Below are positions 57,401 through 63,802 of a stretch of DNA of 64,000 bases, one piece after another (the first letter of the stretch is position 1; every line of letters begins with the position of its first letter). Made by a program: the position numbers and the translations under genes. A model generated the notes under the pieces. That model worked only from the letters and a program-made list of their open reading frames with translations, had not been told where the DNA came from and searched no databases. Source of the DNA: Aphidius gifuensis (Eukaryota; Arthropoda; Insecta; Hymenoptera; Braconidae); the NCBI RefSeq assembly GCF_014905175.1, contig NC_057789.1, forward strand, positions 13,816,876 to 13,880,875, read 5' to 3'.

Positions 57401-60400
57401 ATCTGACATAGAAATCCCAACGGATACTAATGTATTTATGTGACATGTAAGCAAGGCAGCAACTGACTTTTAAATTCATGCGCGCACAACCAAAAAAAAA
57501 AGCATGAACAATATATAGATATAACTGTAGTATAATAATCACTGTAGAATAATAGTCACTGTAGTATAAAGCATGTGGACCCATATAGTTGTTATTTATT
57601 ATAAAATATTTTTTATAAGAATTAAAACATCGGTAAATGACACTCAAAATTAATAAGATATTATTGAATATATTTAAATACTTATTATTAAATTTTCCAA
57701 TCTCTCTCTACTATTCAAATAATATTATTAACATTATGACGGTTTAATGCCTGGTGCTTAGCTAATAAGTTGTACCTTAACCCACAAAAATGCAAAGTAG
57801 TTTCATTTGGTCGTGGCTCTCGCGTACTTGAATTTAACTATATGATTGATGACCTAACTATTGAACGTGTACAATTAGTCACAGATCTTGGCGTCATATA
57901 TGATGCGTCGTTATCGTTCAACCAACATATTGACCATATTAATAGAAGAGCAACTCGCATGCTGGGTTTTATACTTAGAACCTCTCGACTCTTCACATAT
58001 CCAGCCACACTTTCCTCCCTCTTCAGGTCATATGTCTTACCTATTATGGAGTATTGCTCACCGGTTTTACCTTATCTCACTAATAAACATAAGCTTAAAT
58101 TGGATAAAATTCATAAAAATTATCTAAAACACTTAATTTATAAAAAGACTGGTGTATTCCCACCCAGAGGCAGTAATTACCTAGATCTATGTAATACTTT
58201 AGAGGTTGATCCATTGGCTTGTCGCAGGTTATATATCATGGCAATCCTTTGCATCAAGATCCTCCATGGTAAGACTTATTGCCCTGAAATTCTTAACTCT
58301 CTTCCTATCCTTATCCCTAGAAGCTCAAATTCTCGTTCCCTTAATGCACTTTACCTCCCTTCTGTAAACTCAAACCTTGCCATGTGCTCTCCTATCTTTA
58401 ATCTAATAAGTAGTGTCAATATTTTGGTTGAATCTCATAATGATATTGATATATTTAATCCCTCTCCCACCCTTTCCATTCGTACACTTAGCAATCTCAT
58501 AAAATAATCTTAACATTAGTTTATATATTATTTAATATTAATTTAATTATAATACCATATACTATGTCATAATATGTTGTTGCTCATACTTGTATAATAC
58601 ATATCATGTTTATAATATACTACTGTAACTTATTGTTATCCTAATTATATCGACCTCTAACGTCAGCTTCTTTGAAGCTGCCAGGTCTTATTGAAATAAA
58701 ATAAAATAAAATAAAATAAAATAAAATTATTCTTATTATTATTCGATAAATATTTTTATTGTTATTATTTTATTATTATAGAAGTGATCTTTTTAACTGG
58801 AGCTATAATTTCAATATAACAATTACTACATATGTACTATCGTTTCAATATTTTTTAATTTATTATTTTATTATTATCATTATTATTATCGAATTTTTAT
58901 TTTCATCAATGTAAATATGCGTATATATAATATTATTTTCATTTGAATACATTGAAGTTTATTATTATTCTATATTATTATTATTATCATTATTATTGAT
59001 AATATAATTGCATTTGAAACAAACAATTCCAGATTCATTTTTATCAATTTTTTCTCCATTTGTCTTGTTTTTATCACAATAATAATTATTTTTTATAATA
59101 GTTCTTTTATATTTATGATGGTACTTATATTTGTTATTATTATAATTATTATTTTCTTGATGTGAATAATTTTCTCTAAATAATTCCTTTCCTTTGATCC
59201 CACCTGAAACAAGGAACCTCAGTCAATCGAGGGTCATTTTTTAAAATTCCCATCTTACTTTTACTTGAAGTAAGAACTTCTAATTTTTATTTCATGTATG
59301 CATAAATTCTGTTTACATGTAAACTATTTAGTTAATTTTATTTTAATGATTCTCTTTATTTTTATCACAACTATTTGCATAGTGGCTGAATTTTTTGCAT
59401 TTGAAACAAACAATTCCAGATTTATTTTTATCAATTTTTTCTCCATTTGTCTTGTTTTTATCACAATAATAATTATTTTTTATAATAGTTCTTTCATATT
59501 TATGATGGTACTTATATTTGTTATTATTATAATTATTATTTTCTTCATGTGAATTATTTTCTCTAAATAACTGTATTATTTCTTCTCTCATTATTTTTCT
59601 TGATTCTTCTAGTTCCTTTCTGATTAAATTTCTAAATGCATTTAATTTATCGTCGAATTCTTGTAAATTTTTTGCCATTTTAATTCAGATGTTTGTCACT
59701 TTTTCAATATTGATTCAAATATTAATCACTTTTTTTTTTTTTTTTATTAATCACGTTATTTTCTTTGTATTTTTATTTTTGATATGAATTCTGTGAGCGT
59801 TTCACTATTTTAAAAATAAACTAGAATTCAATTCAAATGTCTTAATGAATTTATATTTTTTATTTTATTATTTAATCCTTTCTTTCTATTTTATTTTTAA
59901 TCTTTCTTCTGACACCAATGTTACGTTTTAGGGTTAAAATAAATGATATCTCTCTTTTCTATTTAAATTAATAGGTATTTATTCATTTGCTATTCTATTG
60001 CAACTGCAACTTAACTCTTTCTCTCATCTCTCTCTCGTTACTAAGGTCGTCATTTGTTATTAACGAATTCTATATTGTCTGTCTCTGTCTATCATATAGA
60101 TGTATTATTATTTATAAGCATCAAAGTGAGATCTTTATGAACTAGGTCTATAATCAAAATATGATAATTATGTTATAATAATTTTGATATTCTAAAATGC
60201 CTCATCATTCAATATTATTATGATTGTTATTAATAGAGTTACCTCACCAAACTAGATTTTCCATTTAGATATTATAATTATTACATATCTAATATTTTTT
60301 TATCATTTTGATATTTTCAAATTTTTATCATTCGACTGTGTGTATATGTGCCATCCCTCAAGCAAGTCAGAAGATACTTGTATGCACCATGCGACGATGA

Positions 60401-63216
60401 ACACAACTAAATGTCTATAGTAGTTTATGAGAGGTAAGTGTATAGTGTTCAGGAGTGTATATACTGTATAGTCAGGGGGCGTACATACAGCTGAATGTAC
60501 ACGTTTATGTTTTTTATTATCACTTTCATATAATTCATGTATAGATGTACTTACACACCTACGGTTAAATTTATTTTTATCCCTTTCAACTAGATTGACT
60601 ATCAATAATAATATGTATTTACAATAAACATTTTAATTCAAACTTTACTTTAATATCAAAGTCCAATAAAAAATGAAATTTAAAACTATTAAACAATTAA
60701 AAACGAAATTTTTTTTAAACAATTATAAACAAAATGAAGTTCTCAGTAAATGAAAAATAATAATTTTTTTTTTTTTAATTAAAAAATGTATTTTTTAAAC
60801 TTTTGATTATTTATTAATTTAAATTGAGACAAAAATCATTTAAGTTGAGAAAAAAACATATTTAAGTTGAGTGAATAATGATATAAATAGAGCAAATTTT
60901 GATTTCATTTTAGCAAATTTTCTCTCAACTTGATCACTCGCTGCTTCAAATTGAATGACTTGTCTTCCAAATTGAGGTATATGTCATTTCATTTTAGCAA
61001 ATTTTTTCTCAAATCGATTGTTTGTTGCTTTGATTCAATTCTCGAGTGATTTTAATTAACAATTATTTTACATAAAGAAAATCAATACTGTTTCGAATTG
61101 AGGCATATATTATTTTATTTTAGCAAATTTTCTCTCAACTTGAACGCTTGTTACCTTAAATCGAAGGACTTGTCTTTCAAATTGAGGTATATGTCATTTT
61201 TTTTTAGCAAATTTTTCTTCAAATCAAAAGAAAAAATATCCTTAAGTTTATCACAAGCTTTTTTAAGTTAATTCTATATTTTTTCAAAAAAAAAATAATT
61301 TGTCTCAAATTGAAAAAAAATATTTTTTCAAAATAAGACATTTTTTCTCGAATTAATTATTTTTTTTTCAACTTAAGACAAAAAATTTGCTAATATGGAG
61401 AAACCATTTTTTTCAATAACAGCAATTTTTTTTCTCAGTGTATATTTGTTTAAAATGTTATTAAATAGAAAGAAAACATAAATTCACAATTTATATATCC
61501 CCAAAAAGCTTCAATTCTCAATTACCTGTTCATTCATCATACCTTTACTCATGAAAAGACGTGAAATATCCAAAAAAATGTGACACGGGACAATATCTGA
61601 CGGAAAATCAATACAATTTATTTTTGTCATGATTCTATGAAGTTTACTGAATTCAGTCATAAAAAGTACATGTCGATCAGATCCAATTCGAATCCGGATG
61701 TATTTAGATTGATAGATTCAGTCGTTCTACACCGTCAGAATTCGATTCCGATGAGTGTTTCGCGTGTGTCGAACAAATTTCTTCTCTTAAATCTAGAATC
61801 AGTCTGGATTATGCATCCTGACTACAGACTACAGACGCAATTTGATATCTTGATCCGATGTCAGTCTGAACTTTACAAAAAAAAACTTTCCATCTTTATT
61901 TATTTCAAAAACAAAATCTTGAATAAGGGCCAGATTTGGAATAATGTCATTATGATCAGACCCAGAACTAATCGTGACCTAAATTTCTGAATCCTAATAT
62001 AAAAAGGACACTTGACCGCTTTTTATTCGTGAATTGATTAGTCAAAAATTTTTAACATTTGTTTAAAACTAATATTCTATTCTTTTCTCTTTTATAAATA
62101 ACACGTTGCTATGTGTTGTTGTGTGGTTGCCACGTTCGTTCATTTCCGGCAATTCATTTCATTTATTTGAGTTATGTCGTTTCTAGATCAAAACTCATAT
62201 TACAGATTTTTAGTAAGTTCTATATATTCACATTTAATAAGAAAGTATTATATATTTATGAATACAAATAATATATATAAATGAATTAATATTTAAATAA
62301 AAAAAAGTTAGTTTGGTGACCATATGTTTATCAAAAACGTCACCATATTTATTACTGTATAAGATGTAATTATTTATATAAACAAAAAAACAAATAAATA
62401 GAAAAAGTTTGTGTGCAAAATTTAATTGCTACGTGTGATTGCTAATCATTTTTTTTTTCATCAAATATAATAATACAATTAACTTGATGAAAAGCTGTAA
62501 TATGAATTTAATACTTTGATCGGGCAACGGTGCCACTAAAATGATTTAATGATTGTTTATAAATTAATCAAATAATATTTCTGTTGATTACGATAATAAA
62601 TATTGATTATTAACTTGATAGTATATATAGTTATTCATGGAAATGCAAAATAAGAAAAATGATTGATAAAAATTATAATTATGATGAATAAAATAGTTGT
62701 AATAAAAATACACAATAATATATACAACCACGCGCCAAAGGCGCGGGGTCGCTCTTGTTGGTTAAAAACGACAGTAAAAATTCTATTGACAGTAGTCGTC
62801 ATTTTTTTTATAGATGACCCGTTTGACTGAACTACATATTGAACTACGTTCTGACGTTTACAGATCACACAATGAATTTGAAGTTATAAAAATAATAGCG
62901 ATAAAATCATGAATGTGCGTTATAATTCCAAACTTCAGAAAGTCCTAAAAACTTTGAAATTGACAGTCAGTGAAAGCTTGCTGGATGCTTAAAGATATAT
63001 ATTCTGAGATAAAATGTGCCTAATTTTTCAATTACACTTCAGTCTTCAAGATGGTTATTCAGAAGATCTGCACTTGATCTATGATGTGACAAGTTTTGAA
63101 AGTATTAAAAAAAAAGTTTACTTGAATTTCAACGTTTTTTCAAGAATATCCCAAATGTCACCAATGTAACCAGTTATAGTAGTATAAGTTGGATCCGGCA
63201 ATACGTATGGATGAAT
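33433..63216 (-). CDS. Ionotropic receptor (IR), five 3' exons across 29.8 kb
   Basis: Exons on the minus strand: A 63216-63122, B 38993-38856, C 38788-38553, D 36965-36476, E 33766-33433; total 1293 bases, 430 residues plus stop, and every junction keeps phase. Exon A opens the S1 ligand lobe (IHPYVLPDPTYT, TGYIGDIWDILEKTLKFK). Exon C has the first membrane helix (LWYTTLFFLLTVAAFLVITY) and the pore segment (FSGVSFILIFVLGGVTGQG). Exon D has the second helix with the channel motif (GFSSTLTSFLA) and lobe S2. Exon E has the last helix (HIRFIFLGLCLFIIISAVVC) and a basic cytosolic tail. Donors are GTAAAC, GTATGT, GTTTGT and GTAAGT. IRs are insect chemosensory cation channels. I see no iGluR-type glutamate-binding Arg in S1 (ATTIHLYPQGHYSYTH), so it is a divergent tuning IR. 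The amino-terminal exons lie right of the window. No lesion seen. Confidence 0.85.
34387..35719. mobile_element. Solo LTR, 1333 bp, nested in the foldback-like element
   Basis: It starts TGTAACAAAATTT and ends GGGTTACA, so the outer six bases are inverted (TGTAAC / GTTACA). It is flanked by ATAT on both sides, a four-base target duplication typical of Ty3/Gypsy-type integration. It is GC-richer than its surroundings, has repeated GGCTCTCT words (34820-35000) and a large palindrome at 35373-35523. The orientation cannot be told from the LTR alone. Short ORFs across it are not genes. Confidence 0.75.
35373..35523. repeat. 66-bp-arm palindrome with 19-base loop
   Basis: The left arm 35373-35438 (GGGGGGCTATTCTCGAA...) and right arm 35458-35523 (...TTCGAGAATAGCCCCCC) match at about 63 of 66 positions. 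The arms are GC-rich and contain the smaller palindrome ACGAGTCGACTCGT. The loop is TGCCTTGAGTAGAGATGTG. The transcript or single strand would form a very stable hairpin. Confidence 0.9.
36966..38552 (-). other. IR intron C-D, no gene seen
   Basis: This intron contains AT-rich DNA, a T-run near 38073-38089 and, near 37744, CACTGAGAAAATTTTCC, which resembles the outer end of the foldback-like elements but has no partner I could find. Confidence 0.5.
38994..39644. other. Left part of the 24-kb IR intron, no gene seen
   Basis: Ordinary AT-rich intron sequence. I find no exon with plausible splice sites and no recognisable element end before Polinton relic 2. Confidence 0.4.
39690..40120 (-). 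pseudogene. Polinton retroviral-type integrase, decayed
   Basis: Read on the minus strand: YLRSVVAHELHKPARR, RRHVDIRALDET, a TAG in place of the usual Trp codon, then QCDLVDMSAYASGNENYKF, ILTIIDNFSKYAFAVPLKTK. After stops and a frameshift it continues with FVDQGKKFYN, which holds the second catalytic Asp. The first Asp lies in QCDLVDM. The third catalytic residue is not identifiable. The family joins transposon ends to target DNA. Multiple lesions make it inactive. Confidence 0.75.
40200..40596 (-). pseudogene. Fibre-like protein with collagen-like motif (Polinton relic 2)
   Basis: From the ATG at 40596 it reads MSSVDIFGRQLSNKRKYSIG, then AIRGPPGEGFKFTEDGNYDI, a TAA, then in the same frame a helical, heptad-like stretch (ISKLTIKVDTLQKSVEKSRH). 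A short collagen-like GPPG followed by a coiled coil suggests a trimeric fibre, and I infer a surface structural role. The frame runs on into the integrase region, so a deletion has joined the two genes. Confidence 0.5.
40655..41728 (-). pseudogene. DUF8207-like Polinton protein, one in-frame stop
   Basis: The ATG at 41728 gives MIYSKNFKLKDSRIVYCELS, followed by a helical region, a long Lys/Asp/Ser-rich linker and the conserved C-terminal core (RGLLELLSQQSPNA, IIKLTNAHRKNFKPDG, NYIYWDDPNELVNRLQ). A single TAA at about 41096-41098, where relic 1 has AAA, splits it. The intact form would be about 355 codons. It starts about 35 bases from the stop of the packaging ATPase on the same strand. The function is unknown; it is a marker of this Polinton group. 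Confidence 0.65.
41763..42529 (-). pseudogene. Packaging ATPase (FtsK/HerA type) of Polinton, frameshifted
   Basis: From the ATG at 42529 it reads MEFQEQPLKLPVINFDQIVQ and a Lys-rich segment. After a frameshift it has NSVRGAFCGPSNSGKTNALF, with the Walker A motif GPSNSGKT. Further frameshifts lead to RPNSLIIFDDTSTEKQDNVR, with Walker B (LIIFDD), and FVLFRQDERNSKHIYNDHV. It ends at TAA 41763-41765. This A32-like ATPase drives genome packaging into the capsid in the family. At least three stops or frameshifts disable it. It is absent from relic 1 through the deletion at 8102. It was missed as an ORF because it is so broken. Confidence 0.8.
42530..42695. promoter_or_regulatory. Divergent promoter region of Polinton relic 2
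   Basis: This 166-base gap separates the minus-strand ATPase block from the plus-strand capsid block. It holds TATAAATA at about 42587 followed some 30 bases later by GCAGTTAGG, a plausible plus-strand TATA box and start. I see no matching minus-strand box. Assignment is by position and motif only. Confidence 0.35.
42696..43422 (+). pseudogene. PLA2-type capsid-associated protein with pX/pVI-like tail, relic 2
   Basis: Both PLA2 signatures are present here: the calcium loop YNYCGPGTKP (about 42746) and the catalytic EHCREHDISYSKNP. A TGA lies between them, and a TAG replaces the Trp codon in the 'ERAVAW' position. The N-terminal stretch is basic, then LLNSIINCLPFELHVPQ. After a frameshift the tail has VKKIGRKEKIRLPRILPLPL and MESIVLGKGLFLSPYKRGLG. 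About 100 bases encoding the hydrophobic Gly/Ala segment seen in relic 1 are missing between SDNSI and RENQRH. Confidence 0.7.
43422..43783 (+). pseudogene. Adenain-like protease, relic 2, frameshifted
   Basis: This is the same gene as 8898-9260, but a one-base loss near 43478 (AAAGCTTTTGAATTCC against AAAGCTTTTAAAATTCC) shifts the frame. The His (THWVAYK), Asp (YFDSFGDL) and Cys (VCGHLC) sites are still readable downstream. Confidence 0.75.
43818..44501 (+). pseudogene. Penton-like minor capsid protein, relic 2, internal stop
   Basis: This copy is nearly identical to 9295-9987 and starts MDDSFTLTLSGRSSTLETQY. A TGA at 44019-44021 replaces the GGA of relic 1 after LITIPT. The rest stays open to the same VNFRGETITIRLHIKSVK end. 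A small indel changes the segment around MNQHSKHKFFPVVPPG. Confidence 0.7.
44590..44711 (+). pseudogene. Small basic Polinton ORF remnant
   Basis: A short, Lys-rich reading frame between penton and capsid genes ends QFLKSLGLSPRQQHQNK and a stop. Similar small basic proteins sit in this place in related elements, but the copy is too decayed to name. Relic 1 has lost it. Confidence 0.35.
44750..45780 (+). pseudogene. Polinton major capsid protein (hexon-like), decayed and 3' truncated
   Basis: From the ATG at 44750: MDEILSIQEPIIFDGSFAHC, STFNNNDEIRIAIQHQDLC; after a frameshift near 44890, HMFEEIRYEINAIEIDRSKN, VGLTTLMKGYISLSLNQKSL and FDLSIPLSLLLGFAEDYKK. After more stops come LYEYPLLPATTKQNWSVKTS, LEKPRYIILGFQTGP and FNFAHNQFSLLYDMF-like sequence to about 45780. 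These blocks belong to the double-jelly-roll capsid family of Polinton/adintovirus elements. The C-terminal part is replaced by the reversed polymerase gene. At least four lesions. Confidence 0.8.
45781..47750 (-). pseudogene. Polinton family-B DNA polymerase, relic 2 (fragmented)
   Basis: From 47750 downward: the N-terminal block FLWCVTAALHPAQENVC and IPKFEKLNNLKINVYAIVSS, then a deletion joint at about 47519. The frame resumes at the exonuclease/palm boundary (DVLLMADIF, a frameshift, YFTAPGLEFDAMLKYTGVKL). It continues through palm motif A (MYFDVNNLY), GMSQYLPYGGFQWKDN, motif B (FFKLMNNSVYGKTMQN), HSCLIYKDDITIIEMSRVKI and motif C (DMDTDSLIFNF), ending at about 45781 against the capsid gene. 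A TIR element is inserted at 45936-46596 (perhaps to 46625). This copy keeps motif A and the approach to motif B, which relic 1 has lost. Confidence 0.82.
45936..46596. mobile_element. TIR element with internal duplication, inserted in the polymerase relic
   Basis: AGTGTTCCGTAGGA at 45936 and TCCTACGGAACACT at 46583-46596 form perfect 14-bp inverted repeats. Inside, about 180 bases (46050-46230) are repeated directly at about 46345-46520, sharing TTAGATTTAATATTC, GGCCCAATTC, CGACGACGCTTCATCTGTAG and ACTTTACGATATTTTTTTGA. There is no ORF. Polymerase sequence resumes only at about 46626, so roughly 30 bases (GTGCATCTTGGGGGACTTGA...) beyond the right repeat also belong to the insertion or its target rearrangement. 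Confidence 0.75.
47751..48555. other. AT-rich intron sequence, no gene seen
   Basis: This stretch consists of T-runs, AAC repeats (about 47807-47828) and AT-rich sequence. Nothing coding is recognisable. Confidence 0.4.
48560..50040. repeat. Nested cluster of inverted and direct short repeats
   Basis: GGAAAAGCAGTAGCTAAGGAA at about 48565 is inverted at about 48688-48708 and appears again at 49679. CCCTAACAGTACGACCCAAC at 48747 recurs as CCCTAACGGTACGACCCAAC at 49712. Between and after are many ACCGTT / AACGGT and GGTTGG words. The long inverted-repeat arm 49006-49625 is embedded here. It looks like the dense end structure of one or more DNA transposons. Confidence 0.6.
49006..49625 (+). repeat. 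Left arm of a long inverted repeat (partner 56097-56770)
   Basis: CCAATCAGTCTCGTGGATTG starts the arm and CGTCAAAGAAAGCCCCTATC ends it; the reverse complement is found at 56770-56097. Inner landmarks include the repeated CTCCGGCAT / ATGCCGGAG words and a TATATATA tract. The outer flanks differ, so the similarity has a sharp outer edge. Confidence 0.85.
50308..52373 (+). mobile_element. Helitron-like elements in tandem (two units)
   Basis: The 3' end shows the Helitron signature: hairpin CCCGAGCAAAGACGGG (52346-52361), then TTAATCAG and CTAG at 52370-52373, followed by T. The 5' side near 50308 has TATATATAAATGTGAAAATG, like insect Helitron starts. The body is duplicated. 50345-51228 and 51243-52373 share GCAACTACCGAACCGATCAT-like, AGAGCTTATC...GATCGT, CGGCGCTT.GGTAGTGG and TGGATAACCTTGA words. 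The first unit ends in a mutated hairpin (CCCAAGCAAAGCC). There is no Rep/helicase coding sequence, so they are non-autonomous. Confidence 0.65.
52450..52617 (-). pseudogene. J-domain (DnaJ/HSP40-like) exon fragment
   Basis: A short frame starts at an ATG at 52617, just after a good acceptor (TTTTTCAG|GCTGTAACATG). It reads MSDYEAEIDSIFNNIR, then LIYRENIKRHHPDKNPEDKR and stops at 52450. HHPDKNPED is the HPD loop of J domains, with helix II before it. Helix III is truncated by the stop after QYFMNIYT; an AATAAA follows. J domains stimulate Hsp70. With 55 codons and no glycine-rich or substrate-binding part, it is a fragment, perhaps an exon captured with its splice site. Confidence 0.55.
53085..53880 (-). 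repeat. 352-bp tandem repeat encoding near-identical 76-aa ORFs
   Basis: Two full units and a partial third lie at about 352-base spacing (starts near 53087, 53438 and 53790). Units one and two each hold a minus-strand frame (53369-53139 and 53721-53491). It reads MVPRERKDSKDG, CIGF.ETINDIEIL, then CDKCTGNPKSVK and CTG.YNNIFKQIM. Substitutions between them are partly silent. The paired cysteines (CxxC) might bind metal. I do not recognise the protein. The third unit keeps only the downstream non-coding part. An upstream minus-strand ATG at about 54095 (MGSKKKKQKMDATK, followed by a GTGAGT donor) might be an associated exon. Confidence 0.6.
54440..55890 (-). pseudogene. PP2A scaffold subunit A (PR65) duplicated pseudogene, exons 1-3
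   Basis: Three exons with intact splice sites. Exon 1 (55890-55807): MAAADSSTNDSLYPIAVLID, then a TAA where Arg or Lys is expected, donor GTAAGT. Exon 2 (55569-55378): LRFNSIEKLPTIALALGAER, ELMPFLKWTMYDGDEIQLAL, ending GGLDHVYCLL and GTAAGT. Exon 3 (54642-54440): PPLEALAAVEEAVVRDKAVE, SPAYLEDHFVPLV, then a one-base loss, RLASGD and a stop in place of the conserved Trp, donor GTAAGT. These are HEAT repeats 1-3 of PR65. Retained introns mean a DNA-level duplication, not retroposition. A MITE lies in intron 2. The rest of the roughly 590-residue protein is absent. Confidence 0.88.
54917..55299. mobile_element. 383-bp palindromic element rich in CGATCG
   Basis: It begins CCCGGGAAAAAATTAGACGA and ends with its inverse TCGTCTAATTTTTTCCCGGG. 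The inverted arms extend about 150 bases each, including GCCAACGATCGTTG, ATGTGGACAAATATG and ATTTTTCTGTAAATTGTTGT. GATCG occurs over ten times, far above expectation for AT-rich DNA. It lies within intron 2 of the PP2A-A pseudogene. It has no ORF and no certain target duplication. Confidence 0.85.
56097..56770 (-). repeat. Right arm of the long inverted repeat (partner 49006-49625)
   Basis: It is the reverse complement of the left arm, from TTGATAGGGGCTTTCTTTGA to CACGAGACTGATTGG, slightly longer through small insertions (for example a C-run near 56542). The outer edge at 56770 is sharp, changing to GAGAGAGTGAAT repeats. Confidence 0.85.
56771..56965. repeat. GAGAGAGTGAATyrTT minisatellite and (GA)n
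   Basis: Repeated GAGAGAGTGAATTGTTGA / GAATCATTGA words end in a (GA)n tract at about 56931-56951. The stretch on to 57740 holds AT-rich DNA with repeated AAACAACC..TTATTAT words (57140-57240) and no gene. Confidence 0.7.
57743..58507 (+). pseudogene. LINE reverse transcriptase, C-terminal part
   Basis: The frame is open from the truncation point through WCLANKLYLNPQKCKVVSFG, LVTDLGVIYDASLSFNQHID, FRSYVLPIMEYCSPVLPYL and LYIMAILCIKILHG to TAA at 58507. The thumb and connection region after the palm is typical of Jockey/CR1-type ORF2. The catalytic YADD box and endonuclease are missing. There are no internal stops over about 250 codons, so the insertion is fairly young. Confidence 0.85.
57743..58727 (+). 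mobile_element. 5'-truncated non-LTR retrotransposon (Jockey/I/CR1-like LINE)
   Basis: The fragment keeps only the end of ORF2, a 3' UTR with AAGCTGCCAGGTCTTATTG and an AAATA-type tail of about seven units (58693-58727). Severe 5' truncation with a simple tail is the usual product of target-primed reverse transcription. Confidence 0.85.
58728..59007. other. ATT-rich stretch, no gene seen
   Basis: Mostly (ATT)n and related simple sequence between the LINE tail and the gag remnant. Confidence 0.5.
59008..60610 (-). mobile_element. Minus-strand LTR retrotransposon remnant (LTR, primer site, gag)
   Basis: On the minus strand an LTR-like segment ends CTAAAACGTAACA (plus 59920-59932) and is followed by ATTGGTGTCAGAAG, a primer-binding-site-like sequence. 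A leader follows, then a short gag frame. The outer LTR edge is uncertain (about 60600). Downstream of gag nothing of pol remains; instead about 180 bases of gag (59390-59570) are repeated at 59008-59188. Confidence 0.55.
59343..59678 (-). pseudogene. Gag-like zinc-knuckle protein, 111 aa
   Basis: From an ATG at 59678 it reads MAKNLQEFDDKLNAFRNLIR, KELEESRKIMREEIIQLF (helical, charged), an Asn/Tyr/Lys linker, then CFKCKKFSHYANSC, a perfect CX2CX4HX4C knuckle, and stops. The knuckle plus the upstream primer-site-like sequence makes a shortened gag likely. It could be a spliced or truncated form; the pol genes are gone. Confidence 0.6.
60836..61441. repeat. Repeat cluster ending in TTTTTCTCAGTG
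   Basis: It carries repeated units of TTTAGCAAATTTTCTCTCAACTTGA and CAAATTGAGGTATATGTCATTT, seen at about 60910, 60975, 61106 and 61180 with spacings near 70-130 bases. The right edge reads TTTTTTTCTCAGTG, the inverse of the CACTGAGAAAA ends of the foldback-like elements. A left partner is not clear. Confidence 0.55.
61442..63121. other. Right part of the 24-kb IR intron, no gene seen
   Basis: AT-rich DNA. A GC hairpin CGCGCCAAAGGCGCGGGG lies at about 62732-62749 and might be a decayed Helitron end. No exon or RNA gene is recognisable. Confidence 0.4.
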
Positions 63217-63802
63217 CTGAAAGATAAAATAATATACGTTTTATTAAGTAGCTTTTTTTCCTGACTCATCTTAATGAATTCCTATATTATCACAAAAATC
63301 TTTTTGTTGTTTCAATAAACGAGTGGAATATTTGATTTTATCGAAAAATTTTCTGATTAGAAAGTGTTAGTTTCGACGTAAACAATTTTTTGGTAGAAAA
63401 AATGTAATATTCGTTCGAAAAAGAATGTCCATATCTTAAACTCCGCTATTTTGGATTTTTCCGTTTTTTTTTTTTTTTTTTTTCTATGTCCCTTTCCGTA
63501 TCCTACAACTTTTACTGGAACAATTTTCCAACTCAAGGCATATTTCTCGAGAAAAATTTATATATGGATTGAAATCGGACAGCCTGCATGTTCAAGACAG
63601 AATTATGGTCCTAAAAAACGGAAAAAAAAGTAACGAAGACGTTTTACACAGCGATTGCGGAGTTCATTCCAGCTTTCACGAAATAACCGGATTAATTTTG
63701 GTGGGTGGGGCATTTTTATCCGACTTCGTTCCTGAACAAGATTCCGATTTCCTCCACTCTTCCAGCTCACTTTTTTCTTCCAAAAACATATATATAAACA
63801 AT
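63217..63802. other. Upstream of IR exon A, no further exon seen
   Basis: It holds a T-run at about 63464-63483 and, with the A-rich AAAAAACGGAAAAAAAAG at about 63612, a possible small inverted repeat. The IR gene must continue beyond the right edge, but I find no exon here. Confidence 0.4.

Noticed and set aside
60303..60605. Minus-strand 100-codon ORF
   Set aside because: It lies in the probable LTR of the minus-strand remnant, with no motif or splice support.
61637..61990. Plus-strand 117-codon ORF in the IR intron
   Set aside because: No recognisable domain, start context or splice sites; composition does not differ clearly from chance open sequence.
62732..62749. GC hairpin CGCGCCAAAGGCGCGGGG as a Helitron 3' end
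   Set aside because: No CTAG-type terminus at the right distance and no matching 5' end; kept only as a remark.
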